NCBI GenBank assembly: GCA_003388555.1
Contig: QQVD01000031.1
Span: 1 to 64,000 of the forward strand
DNA length: 64,000 nt
Source of the DNA: Acidobacteriota bacterium
GTDB taxonomy: Bacteria > Acidobacteriota > Thermoanaerobaculia > Multivoradales > Multivoraceae
Direction of reading: 5' to 3'
Part shown: positions 8,791-18,303 of the stretch, piece after piece
Position numbering within the stretch: the first letter of the stretch is position 1
Layout of the letters: every line of letters begins with the position of its first letter
Notes under the pieces: generated by a model
Told to the model about the DNA's origin: nothing
The model's input: only the letters and a program-made list of their open reading frames with translations
Databases searched by the model: none
Position numbers and translations under genes: made by a program

Positions 8791-9198
8791 TCAGTGGGTG
8801 ATGAGCGGCGCCAGCTCTTTCGCCTGCGCCACCCAGTTCTCGACCATCGACTGCGCCGGCGCCCTGCGGGTCAGCCGGCGCTTCCCGTTGACCTCGACCA
8901 TCTTCGCCGTCAGGTTGTCGGGGCGGCGCTTGCGCAGCTCCTTGACGGTGTCGACCCCGGCCGCCTCGAGGAGCTCGCTGAACTCCTGACCGATGCCTCG
9001 GATGCGCATCAGATCGGCCATGTTCGCCCAGCGCAGGAGCTGCTTCTCACTGAGGCCGGTGGCCGCGCTGATCGACTTGCGGCCCTTGCGATCACAGCAC
9101 CGCTCGAGCAGCTGCGTGGTGCTCCTGATGTCGACCTTGCCGAGTTTCCTGGCGTGCGCCGGTCCGACTCCCTCGATCTCTTCGATCCGGTACCCCAT
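8791..9198 (-). CDS. DUF4332 helix-hairpin-helix protein
   Basis: The 135-residue protein consists of helix-hairpin-helix repeats. The first is YRIEEIEGVGPAHARKLGKV and the second is LMRIRGIGQEFSELLEAAGV, matching DUF4332. Each has the G-[VI]-G turn used for non-specific DNA backbone contacts. This is a small cytoplasmic protein, probably nucleic-acid binding, with no known partner. The start ATG at 9198 has a GGAGGAG box five bases upstream. It is a single gene between the DUF3179 gene and the LysM gene, all on the minus strand. Confidence 0.85.
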   Translation of the reverse strand: MGYRIEEIEGVGPAHARKLGKVDIRSTTQLLERCCDRKGRKSISAATGLSEKQLLRWANMADLMRIRGIGQEFSELLEAAGVDTVKELRKRRPDNLTAKMVEVNGKRRLTRRAPAQSMVENWVAQAKELAPLITH

Positions 9199-9308
9199 CC
9201 CCTCTCCTCCCGCGCGAGCCGACGTCGCCTTGCGCTCACGGACGGCAGCGGCGTGCAGGGCGCTTCACGGCTGGACCGATCCGCGCCGCACGCCCCCTCG
9301 TCCGATGG

Positions 9309-9797
9309 TCAGTTGCTGGCCTCTTCCAGCGCCGGGATCCGTAGCACCTGGCCGGGATAGATCTTGTCGGGATCGGTGAGCATCGGCTTGTTGGCTTCGA
9401 AGATCACGGGGTACTTCATTGCGTTGCCGTAGTACTGCTTGGCGATCTTCGACAGCGTCTCGCCCTTGGCGACCGTGTGGAGCTGAGCCTCCGGCTCCTG
9501 CTTCTCGACCTCGAGGCGATCGTCCACCCGTGCGATCCCGGCCGTGTTGCCGACCACGAGGACCACCTTCTCGCGGGCCGCCTGGGTCGCCACCTTGCCG
9601 CGCACCGTGGCGAGGTCTCCCTTGACCTCGATCTCGAGGTCCTCCACCTCGAGGCCGAGGTGACCGATGCCGCCACGCAGCGCTGCCGCTCGCCTGGCGT
9701 CGATCACGGCGCGGTCACTGGCGGAGGAGGACTGCTTCTCGTCCTCCTTGCCGAAGATCTTGGAACCCGCGTTCTTGACGAAGTCGATCAGACCCAT
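9309..9797 (-). CDS. BON and LysM domain protein (YgaU/Kbp-like)
   Basis: The 162-residue product has the layout of the YgaU/Kbp potassium-binding protein: an N-terminal BON-like region (LGLEVEDLEIEVKGDLATVRG) and a C-terminal LysM repeat (HTVAKGETLSKIAKQYYG to KIYPGQVLRIP). The N-terminus starts MGLIDFVKNAGSKIFG, as in that family, and no signal peptide is present. The E. coli relative is 149 residues and binds K+ in the cytoplasm. That function is inferred here only by similarity. The ATG at 9797 has an AGGAGA box about seven bases upstream, and the longer open frame lacks such support. Confidence 0.88.
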   Translation of the reverse strand: MGLIDFVKNAGSKIFGKEDEKQSSSASDRAVIDARRAAALRGGIGHLGLEVEDLEIEVKGDLATVRGKVATQAAREKVVLVVGNTAGIARVDDRLEVEKQEPEAQLHTVAKGETLSKIAKQYYGNAMKYPVIFEANKPMLTDPDKIYPGQVLRIPALEEASN

Positions 9798-9927
9798 TCT
9801 CGTCTCTCCTGTCGTTTGGTCGTCCTGGGGGTGACGGGCAGCCGGCGTCGTCACGGCGATTCGAGGCGGACTCACGCCGGGTTGCCGACGCGCTCGCGGC
9901 GCGCAGGAACCGACGCCCAGACCCCGC

Positions 9928-10530
9928 TCAGCCTCGACCGAGGAACTTGCCCAGCAGCCCCGCGCCGGCCTGGGCGACGTCGTCGAGAACGTTACCGTCG
10001 CCGTCCCGGTCCAGGAGGTCGCCGAGCATACCGAGTTCGGGACGCTGCCGCTCCAGTCGCTGGCGTTCGCCGCCGAGCAGGTCGGCCAGCCCGCCACTGT
10101 CGAGTCCGCGCTGGCGCTTCTCCTTGCCGAGCGCACCCATCACCAGCGGCGCGAGGATCATCAGCAGCTTCTGCACCGAGGCGGCATCGAGACCGGAATT
10201 GCGACTCACGGCGCCCTCGACGGCGGCCTGCCTGTTGCCCAGCGCGTGACCGAGGATGCCGCCGCCGTGGTGGCGCTGCGCTGCCCCGTCACCGAGGAAG
10301 GAGGCGAGGTCGTCGAGCACGCTGCCGTCGTGGTCCCTGTCGAGCGCGGCGCTGAGCGACGAGAGCCCGCCGCTGCTGCCGGCGTTCTTGGCCAGCGCGC
10401 CGAGGAGCACGGGAAGAGCCCCGGACACTGCCTGTTCGGTGGCTCCGCGGTCGGCTCCGAGCTGCCTGCTGATCGTGTCGAGCGAGTCGCCGCCGATCTG
10501 TCTGCTGAGGCTCTCGAGCAGTGAGCTCAT
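9928..10530 (-). CDS. DUF937 family protein with two calcium-loop-like motifs
   Basis: The 200-residue protein has the DUF937 (YidB-like) pattern. MSSLLESLSRQIGG and LGADRGATEQAVSGALPVLL open the domain, and VQKLLMILAPLVMGALGK closes it. Inserted at 64-75 and 174-185 are two loops, DRDHDGSVLDDL and DRDGDGNVLDDV. Both have the DxDxDG spacing of EF-hand or dockerin calcium loops. DUF937 has no established biochemical role. The loops make calcium binding a reasonable inference. A run of G residues upstream of the ATG at 10530 can serve as ribosome binding site. The gene is flanked by LysM and cupredoxin-like genes on the same strand. Confidence 0.82.
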   Translation of the reverse strand: MSSLLESLSRQIGGDSLDTISRQLGADRGATEQAVSGALPVLLGALAKNAGSSGGLSSLSAALDRDHDGSVLDDLASFLGDGAAQRHHGGGILGHALGNRQAAVEGAVSRNSGLDAASVQKLLMILAPLVMGALGKEKRQRGLDSGGLADLLGGERQRLERQRPELGMLGDLLDRDGDGNVLDDVAQAGAGLLGKFLGRG

Positions 10531-10617
10531 CTCGTCCCCCCTGGTTTCGGAATCGCCTGCCGTCGCCGTGGCCCGGCAGAGTAGTCGCCCCGAGCGCCGA
10601 GGCAGTGTAGCGGTTGG

Positions 10618-11340
10618 CTACTCGGTGAATGTGAAGGAGGTGGCCGCGCCGTCGGCCGCGACCTCGATCTCGGTTCTGCGCTCGCCGAAGATCTCGTGCC
10701 AGGCGACGACCGTGTACTCGCCCGGCGGCAGGCCGGAGATCTCGAAACTGCCGTCCGGCCCGGTGGTGTCGAAGAACGGATGCTCCATCACGAAGATGTA
10801 GCTCGCCATCCACGGGTGCACGTCGCACTTGAACTTGATCGCCTTCTCCGGCTTGGTGAAGAACTTGGTGCGTTTGCCCTCGGCCGGTTGCCCGAGGTTG
10901 AACGGCCGGTTCTCGCGCGCCAGGCAGCGCACGTTGTGCAGGGTGGGGTCGTCGTTGATCACGTCGAGATCCTGCTGCACCAGCACCCCCTGCACCTTGG
11001 GTTGGTACATGCAACCCTCCTGGCGCAGCTCGGCGGCCTTCTCAGGCGCCTCGTAGGGGCCGCCCGGGGGCACACCCTCGACGTAGACGAAGACGTTCGC
11101 CAGCTCTCCGTTCTCGCCGATGATCTTGTCGTCCTGGAGCACGTGCTCGTCGTGCAGCTTCTCGCAGTTCGGATCGGCGTTCATGCGGATGGCCCGTCGC
11201 CGCACCTCCGGGCCCTCGTAGGTGACCTTGCCGCGCAACGAAGCGGCGAGGAGGTCGCCTGCGCCGAGCGAGAGGAGCGCGATGGCGGCGAGGACCAGGC
11301 GTGCGGTGTGACGGGGTGAAGAAGCGTTGAGTCGATGCAC
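10618..11340 (-). CDS. Secreted cupredoxin-like protein with carboxypeptidase-regulatory domain
   Basis: The 240-residue product starts at GTG 11340, with AGGAG eight bases upstream. Residues 1-33 form a signal peptide. The middle has the ligands of a type-1 copper site: H135 in DPTLHNVRC, then C172, H175 and M178 in FKCDVHPWM. The C-terminal region SFEISGLPPGEYTVVAWHE is a carboxypeptidase-regulatory-like beta sandwich. Acidobacterial and planctomycete relatives are commonly called plastocyanin-like or methylamine-utilisation-like proteins. A periplasmic electron carrier or copper protein is likely, but the redox partner is unknown. The strong hairpin terminator of rpsD lies just upstream, so it has its own promoter. 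Confidence 0.8.
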   Translation of the reverse strand: MHRLNASSPRHTARLVLAAIALLSLGAGDLLAASLRGKVTYEGPEVRRRAIRMNADPNCEKLHDEHVLQDDKIIGENGELANVFVYVEGVPPGGPYEAPEKAAELRQEGCMYQPKVQGVLVQQDLDVINDDPTLHNVRCLARENRPFNLGQPAEGKRTKFFTKPEKAIKFKCDVHPWMASYIFVMEHPFFDTTGPDGSFEISGLPPGEYTVVAWHEIFGERRTEIEVAADGAATSFTFTE

Positions 11341-11420
11341 GGGTCCGGGCTCCTGGTTGACAGGTGGTGCGGTCGAGCTCGCGGTCTGCGACCGGAGAGG
11401 CAGACTACCGCAGAGACGAA

Positions 11421-11450
11421 CAAGGCCGGCTCCGCGGGGAGCCGGCCTTG
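11421..11450 (-). terminator. Intrinsic terminator downstream of rpsD
   Basis: A perfect 13-bp inverted repeat with a four-base loop begins 28 bases past the rpsD stop. Its arms read CAAGGCCGGCTCC and the exact reverse complement. On the minus strand it is followed by TTCGTCTCT, a weak U-rich tract. It isolates rpsD from the cupredoxin-like gene. Confidence 0.7.
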
Positions 11451-11477
11451 TAGACGAGACCCGATCGTGGCGGCGGA

Positions 11478-12077
11478 TCAGCGCGAGTAGAACTCGATGA
11501 TCAGCGGCACCTCGCAGATGATCGGCACGTCGTCGCGTACCGGCAGCGCCGTGAGCTCGGCCTTGTAGCCGGTCTCGTCGACGTGGATGTAGGCCGGCAC
11601 CGCGGCGCCGGTGCGAGGCTCGTTGAAGCAGCGCAGCTTGCGGCTCTTCTCGCGCACCTCGACGACGTCGCCGACCCGCACCTGGTACGACGGCACGTTG
11701 ACTCGCTGGCCGTTGACCTGCAGGTGGCCGTGACCGACGAACTGGCGGGCGGCGAAGATGGTGGGAGCGAAGCCGCAGCGCAGCACGAAGGCGTCGAGCC
11801 GCGTCTCGAGCAGCTGCACCAGGTTGTCGCCGGTGACGCCGCGCATGCGGTTCGACTTGTCGAAGTAGTTGCGCAGTTGGCGCTCGCTGATGTTGTACTG
11901 GAAGCGCAGCCGCTGCTTCTCGAGCAGCTGCCGCCCGTAGTTGCTCTGCCGGCGCCGGCGTTTCATGCCGTGCATGCCGGGCGGATAGGAGCGCCGCTCG
12001 AGGTAGCGCTGAGCTTTGTCGCTCAGCGCCACGCCGAGCTTTCGCGATGCTTTGACTTTGGGACCGTTGAACTTCAC
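11478..12077 (-). CDS. rpsD: 30S ribosomal protein S4, zinc-free form
   Basis: S4 nucleates 30S assembly by binding the 5' domain of 16S rRNA. The 199-residue product carries the family signatures: SYPPGMHGMKRRRRQSNYG, RLRFQYNISERQLRNYF and the S4 RNA-binding domain from NLVQLLETRLDAFVLRCGFA to NGQRVNVPSYQVRVGD. It starts MKFNGPKVKASRKLG. The CxxC...CxxC zinc site of many S4 proteins is absent, so this is the cysteine-less form. The GTG start at 12077 has AGGAGA seven bases upstream. The gene stands alone with its own terminator, not next to rpsM, rpsK and rpoA, so it may be a paralogue or a relocated copy. Confidence 0.95.
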   Translation of the reverse strand: MKFNGPKVKASRKLGVALSDKAQRYLERRSYPPGMHGMKRRRRQSNYGRQLLEKQRLRFQYNISERQLRNYFDKSNRMRGVTGDNLVQLLETRLDAFVLRCGFAPTIFAARQFVGHGHLQVNGQRVNVPSYQVRVGDVVEVREKSRKLRCFNEPRTGAAVPAYIHVDETGYKAELTALPVRDDVPIICEVPLIIEFYSR

Positions 12078-12186
12078 GAGGGATTCTCCTGCGGCGGTGG
12101 CTCACGTCCAGCTCTGTGAGCGACGTCGCGGGCTTGCGGTTGGCGCTCCTGGCCGGTCGCGCGGTGGCGCGTCGGCGGAGGCGCCG

Positions 12187-12205
12187 GAGACCTGACCCAG
12201 GTCTC
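12187..12205 (-). promoter_or_regulatory. Hairpin in the putative rpsD leader
   Basis: GAGACCTG and its exact reverse complement flank a three-base loop. The hairpin lies ~110 bases upstream of the rpsD start and has no U-tract, so it is not a terminator. S4 is known to repress its own mRNA through leader structure in several bacteria. A similar role here is inference. Confidence 0.35.
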
Positions 12206-12359
12206 GGATTCGGTTGGGTTGGGTTGCCGCCACGCGCGAGAATGAGTGGGCCTCGGCGCGCCCGCCGCGAGCCGCCCTCGGTCTCGCCGCGGTGTCGGGG
12301 ATCCGGCCCGGCCTCAGCCGCGGAGCGGCCGGCGGACCTCCGACGATCGACAGCCCTCG

Positions 12360-12389
12360 ATCCTATGCAAAAGGCGGTGGTTGCGGCAA
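12360..12389 (-). promoter_or_regulatory. Candidate sigma70-type promoter for rpsD
   Basis: Reading the minus strand, TTGCCG (12389-12384) and TAGGAT (12365-12360) are separated by 18 bases. They resemble -35 and -10 hexamers. Transcription would begin near 12353 and give a leader of about 275 nucleotides that contains the 12187-12205 hairpin. Assignment rests on sequence resemblance only. Confidence 0.3.
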
Positions 12390-12433
12390 GCCGGCGGGAG
12401 CGTCGTCCGGCCGTCGCCGCGAGCCTCAGCCTC

Positions 12434-14248
12434 TCATCGCCCCCTCGCGCCGACGCTCTTGTCGGCCAGCCAGTCGCGCAGTCGCTCGGGCTCCCAGGTG
12501 TTGACGCAGGAATCGGCCGGGAGTCCGGCGCGACGCGCCGTACGCACGCCGTAGGAGAGATAGCCGAACTGGGCGTCGGAGTGTGCGTCGGTGTCGATGG
12601 CCACCAGGCAACCGACCTCGACCGCGCGGCGCAGAGCCGCGTCGTCGAGATCGAGTCGACGGGGATTGGCGTTCAGCTCGAGCGCCGTGCCGTGCTCGCT
12701 GGCTGCCGCGCAGAGCGCGTCGATGTCCGGCTGCAGCCCGCGGCGACGACCGACGATGCGGCCGGTCGGGTGCCCGAGGATGTGCACGTGGGGGTTGCGG
12801 ATCGCCGCCAGCAGCCTGCGCGTGGCCGTGGCGCGGTCCTGGCTCAGCGAGACGTGCGGAGACGCCACCACCACGTCGAGCTCGGCGAGCACCTCGTCCG
12901 GGTAGTCCAGGCTGCCGTCGGGGAGGATGTCGACCTCGGCGCCGGCCAGCAGCACCAGGTCGTCGAGCCCGGCCGCCAGCTCGCGGATCGCCGCCACGTG
13001 CTCGCGCAGGGCGTCGATCTCGAGGCCGCCGGCGAGCACCGAGCTGCGCGAGTGGTCGGTGACCGCGAGGACCGCGAGGCCGCGTCGCCGCGCGATCGCC
13101 ACCAGCTCCTCGAGCGAATGGCGGCCGTCCGAGGCGGTCGAGTGGGTGTGCAGGTCGGCGACGATCTGGTCCTCGTCGATCAGCCTGGCGAGCAGGTCGC
13201 GCAGCGCCTCGAGGCCTACACGAGCCGGGTCGAATGCCTCCTCGCGCAGCTCGGCGGGGATGAACGGCAGACCGAGGGCGTCGTAGAGCTCGGCCTCCTC
13301 GGCGCCGGCGAGCGGCGTGCCGCCGTGGTCCTGGGGCCTGGGCTCGTCGCCTTCGAACAGGCCGTACTCGTTGAGCCGGCGCCCGAAGCCGATGGCGATC
13401 TGGCGCATCAGGACGTTGTGCTCCTTCGAGCCGGTGAAGTAGTGCAGCGCGGCGCCGAAGGCGGCCGGCTCGCCGAGACGCAGGTCGGCCTGGATGGCAT
13501 GGCCGCCGGCGCTGAGGCGGACGCTGCACTTGCGCTCCCCGGAGGCGAGCACGTCGGTCACCCGCCCGTCATTCACGAAGGCCTCGGCGAGCCGGCGTCG
13601 CGCCGCCGGGTCGTGGTGGGCGGCCACCAGATCGAGGTCGCCGATGGTCTCGACACCGCGGCGCAAGCTGCCGGCGATCTCGACCCGCGCCTCCGGTTCG
13701 ACGGAGCGCAGTCCGTCCCGCAGGTCCAGTGCCAGTGGCATGGCCAGCGCCACCGGCAGGCGATCGCGGGTCCGGGTGAGGAACTCCAGGGCCGAGCGCA
13801 GGTTCTGCACCGTCTTCCGGCCCATCCGCGGCAACGACTCGACCCGCCCGGAGTCGAGCTCGCGGCGCAGGTCGTCGACTCCCTGCACGCCGAGCTCCTG
13901 CCACAGGGTGCGCACCGCCTTCGGTCCCAGCCCGGGGACCTGGAGGAGCTGGAACAGGCCGCCGGGCACCCTCTCGAGGATCTCGACGTGGTCGGCGATC
14001 TCGCCGTGCTCGACGAACTCGAGGATGCGTCGGGTGGCTCCTTCGCCGATCCCGGGGATCGCTTCGAGACGGGCGCGCAGCTGGGCCGGATCGTCGCCGA
14101 GCTGGTCGATCGGAGCCGTCAGGTCACCGATCGCCCGCGCCACGCGCCGGTGGGAGGCGGAGCGGAACGAGCTCTCGCCGAGCAGGTCGAGCCCGTCGGC
14201 CAGCTCCTCGAAGGCCCGCTGCAGGGCCTTGTTCACGTCGTTGCTCAC
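12434..14248 (-). CDS. polX: DNA polymerase/3'-5' exonuclease PolX
   Basis: The 604-residue product has the full PolX order. Residues 1-90 are an N-terminal 8-kDa-like helix-hairpin-helix domain with LEAIPGIGEGATRRILEF, and a second hairpin is VPGLGPKAVRTLW. The nucleotidyltransferase core is at EIAGSLRRGVETIGDLDLV, where the GDLD aspartates bind metal, and HYFTGSKEHNVLMR follows. The C-terminal PHP domain starts ADLHTHSTASDGRHSLEEL and ends with AIDTDAHSDAQ, so the metal-binding histidines are present. PolX fills gaps in base-excision repair and trims 3' ends. The GTG start at 14248 is chosen because it lies just after the NUDIX stop at 14283. The two genes are probably cotranscribed. Confidence 0.93.
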   Translation of the reverse strand: MSNDVNKALQRAFEELADGLDLLGESSFRSASHRRVARAIGDLTAPIDQLGDDPAQLRARLEAIPGIGEGATRRILEFVEHGEIADHVEILERVPGGLFQLLQVPGLGPKAVRTLWQELGVQGVDDLRRELDSGRVESLPRMGRKTVQNLRSALEFLTRTRDRLPVALAMPLALDLRDGLRSVEPEARVEIAGSLRRGVETIGDLDLVAAHHDPAARRRLAEAFVNDGRVTDVLASGERKCSVRLSAGGHAIQADLRLGEPAAFGAALHYFTGSKEHNVLMRQIAIGFGRRLNEYGLFEGDEPRPQDHGGTPLAGAEEAELYDALGLPFIPAELREEAFDPARVGLEALRDLLARLIDEDQIVADLHTHSTASDGRHSLEELVAIARRRGLAVLAVTDHSRSSVLAGGLEIDALREHVAAIRELAAGLDDLVLLAGAEVDILPDGSLDYPDEVLAELDVVVASPHVSLSQDRATATRRLLAAIRNPHVHILGHPTGRIVGRRRGLQPDIDALCAAASEHGTALELNANPRRLDLDDAALRRAVEVGCLVAIDTDAHSDAQFGYLSYGVRTARRAGLPADSCVNTWEPERLRDWLADKSVGARGR

Positions 14249-14282
14249 GTCGTTCCGCGCGGCGGCCAAGGCGCTCGCCCGG

Positions 14283-15044
14283 TCAGTGGTGCAGCAGCCG
14301 GTGGCGGCCGTGCACGGTCTTGAAGAGGGGAACACGCGGCGGCGTGCTGACATCGCCGGAGGCGACCCGCTCGCCGAGCAGCGACAGCACCACCTGGGTG
14401 ATCTTCGGCAGCGGCAGCTTCGTCGTCGCGGAGAGCGGGATCCAGCGCAGGTCGCCGAGCTCGCCGTTGCCACTCGGTGCCGGGTGCTCCTCGTCCAGCC
14501 TGGTGACGAAGAAGCGGGCGTCGAAGCGCTTGGCGCGGCGCGGCGGCGTGACCGCCCGGCAGAGCAGATGCAGCCGGTCGAGAGCCGGCGCCCAGCCTTC
14601 GGCGCCGCCGCCGTCCGGCGCCGCGAACTGCCGCCAGGGTGAGCGGCGCTCAGGCCGGGGCCCGGCGCTCCTGCCGGCGATCCGCAGGCCGGTCTCCTCG
14701 AAGGTCTCGCGGATCGCCGCGATCGCGATGGCGCGGCCGCGGGCCGGCGTCGCTCCGGCCTCGAGCCGCGCCGCGACCTCGGGCCGCAGCTCGCTGGCGG
14801 CCCTGACGCGGTGGTCGTCGCGGTCGACGCGGCCGCCCGGGAAGACGTAGAGGTCGCTCCAGGCGTCGCGGGTACGGCGGCGCCCCATCAGCACCACCGG
14901 GCCGGCGCGTCGGTCGTCGCGCAGCAGCACCAGGGTGGCGGCGTCGCGGGGCCGCGGCGAGCGGGCCGGTCTCTGACGGGCGGCGGCTGGGTCCACCGGG
15001 GCATGATAGACGCGGCGGGCACGCCTGGGAGCGCGTTGTGTCAT
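14283..15044 (-). CDS. NUDIX hydrolase
   Basis: The 253-residue protein has a Nudix box with an insertion. LYVFPGGRVDRDDHRVRA is followed some 40 residues later by AIAAIRETFEETGLRIAG, which holds the metal-binding REtFEETG glutamates. Spacing between the GG and the REXXEE part is longer than in MutT and resembles the NUDT19/CoA-diphosphatase-like subgroup. The enzyme would cleave a nucleoside diphosphate linked to another moiety, and the substrate is not assignable. The first ~35 residues are Arg/Pro rich and may be partly untranslated. It is divergent from the threonine aldolase gene with only 59 bp between, and upstream of polX on the same strand. Confidence 0.85.
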   Translation of the reverse strand: MTQRAPRRARRVYHAPVDPAAARQRPARSPRPRDAATLVLLRDDRRAGPVVLMGRRRTRDAWSDLYVFPGGRVDRDDHRVRAASELRPEVAARLEAGATPARGRAIAIAAIRETFEETGLRIAGRSAGPRPERRSPWRQFAAPDGGGAEGWAPALDRLHLLCRAVTPPRRAKRFDARFFVTRLDEEHPAPSGNGELGDLRWIPLSATTKLPLPKITQVVLSLLGERVASGDVSTPPRVPLFKTVHGRHRLLHH

Positions 15045-15103
15045 CGTCGTCGGCCGTCGTGCCCCGGGCGCGACGACGAGCCCGCTACGTCATCCATCGC
15101 CCG

Positions 15104-16156
15104 ATGAGCAGCACCTCGACGATCGACCTGCGTTCCGACACGGTGACCCGACCCAGCGCCGCGATGCGTCGGGCGATGGCCGATGCCGAGGTCGGCGACG
15201 ACGTCTACGGAGAGGATCCCACCGTCGAGCGTCTGCAGGCCGAGGTCGCCGCGCTGCTCGGCAAGCAGGCCGGCCTCTTCGTCACCAGCGGCACCCAGGG
15301 CAACCTGCTGGCGATCTGCACCGCCGCGGGGCGCGGCGACGAGATCGTCATCGGAGACACCGGCCACAGCTTCCTCTACGAAGTGGGAGGGCCGGCCGCC
15401 ATTGCCGGCGTGCCGACCCACGCCCTGCCGGTGCGCGAGGACGGAACGCTCGATCCGGAGCGCATCGCCGCGGCGGTGCGCCCGCGCGAGATCCATCACG
15501 CCCGCACACGGCTGGTGGTGCTCGAGAACACCAAGGACGGGCGGGTGCTGCCGCTGGCCTACCTCGACGAGGTCGGCGAGCTGCTGGGGCGCATCGGCGT
15601 ACCCGGGCACCTGGACGGGGCGCGGCTGTTCAACGCCGCCGCCGAGCTCGGGGTCGCGCCGGAGAGGCTGTGCCGTTGCTTCGAGACCGTCACCGTCTGT
15701 CTCTCCAAGGGGCTCGGCGCTCCGGTCGGCTCGGTGCTCTGCGGCTCCCGCGAGCGCATCGAGGCGGCGCGCCGGTGGCGCAAGATGCTCGGCGGCGGCC
15801 TGCGCCAGGTCGGCGTCCTGGCGGCGGCGGGGCTCGTCGCGCTCGGGCATCGCGATTCCCTGATCGAGGACCATCGGCTCGCCGGCCGTCTGGCGCAGGC
15901 GCTGGCGGCCCTCGCCCCGGAGCTGCTGCGGGTGGAGCGCTGCGCCACCAACATGCTGTTCGTCTCGTCATCCTCCGACGTATCCGTCGCCGCCGATCTG
16001 CAGACTCGGCTGTCCGCAAGGGGGATCGTGTGGCCGGCGGCCTGGTCGCAGCAGGGCCGGTCGTGGACTCGCCTGGTCACCCACCGCGACCTGCCCGCCG
16101 ACACCGTGGAACGCGTCACCGCGGCGCTGGGCGAGGTGTTCGGCGGCCTGTCGTAG
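15104..16156 (+). CDS. ltaE: Low-specificity L-threonine aldolase
   Basis: A PLP enzyme of fold type I that splits L-threonine or L-allo-threonine into glycine and acetaldehyde. The 350-residue length is standard when the ATG at 15104 is used. The N-terminus IDLRSDTVTRPSAAMR and the segment VGDDVYGEDPT are family hallmarks. D171 in HLDGARLFNAAA contacts the pyridine nitrogen, and K202 in CLSKGLGAPVGS forms the Schiff base. It is a cytoplasmic tetramer in known cases. The gene is divergent from the NUDIX gene and followed after 86 bp by the antiporter gene. Confidence 0.93.
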   Translation: MSSTSTIDLRSDTVTRPSAAMRRAMADAEVGDDVYGEDPTVERLQAEVAALLGKQAGLFVTSGTQGNLLAICTAAGRGDEIVIGDTGHSFLYEVGGPAAIAGVPTHALPVREDGTLDPERIAAAVRPREIHHARTRLVVLENTKDGRVLPLAYLDEVGELLGRIGVPGHLDGARLFNAAAELGVAPERLCRCFETVTVCLSKGLGAPVGSVLCGSRERIEAARRWRKMLGGGLRQVGVLAAAGLVALGHRDSLIEDHRLAGRLAQALAALAPELLRVERCATNMLFVSSSSDVSVAADLQTRLSARGIVWPAAWSQQGRSWTRLVTHRDLPADTVERVTAALGEVFGGLS

Positions 16157-16242
16157 CCGAACGCGGTCCTGCGAGTTACGCTCTGACGTCCTGGCACGGG
16201 CTGCTGGCCGCGGCCGTTCACTCCACAAGGGGTTCCTCTCTC

Positions 16243-18285
<2,043 letters not shown>

Positions 18286-18303
18286 GCCGCGCGCCGTCCG
18301 TTC

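Larger units (their letters stand above)
12078..12433. other. Intergenic leader region upstream of rpsD
   Basis: No gene is supported in these ~355 bases between rpsD and polX. They hold a perfect hairpin at 12187-12205 with an 8-bp stem and a three-base loop. Next to it, at 12206-12223, is a G-rich run of GG/GGG tracts separated by TT. A candidate leftward promoter lies at 12360-12389. The region probably forms the rpsD 5' leader. Confidence 0.5.
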
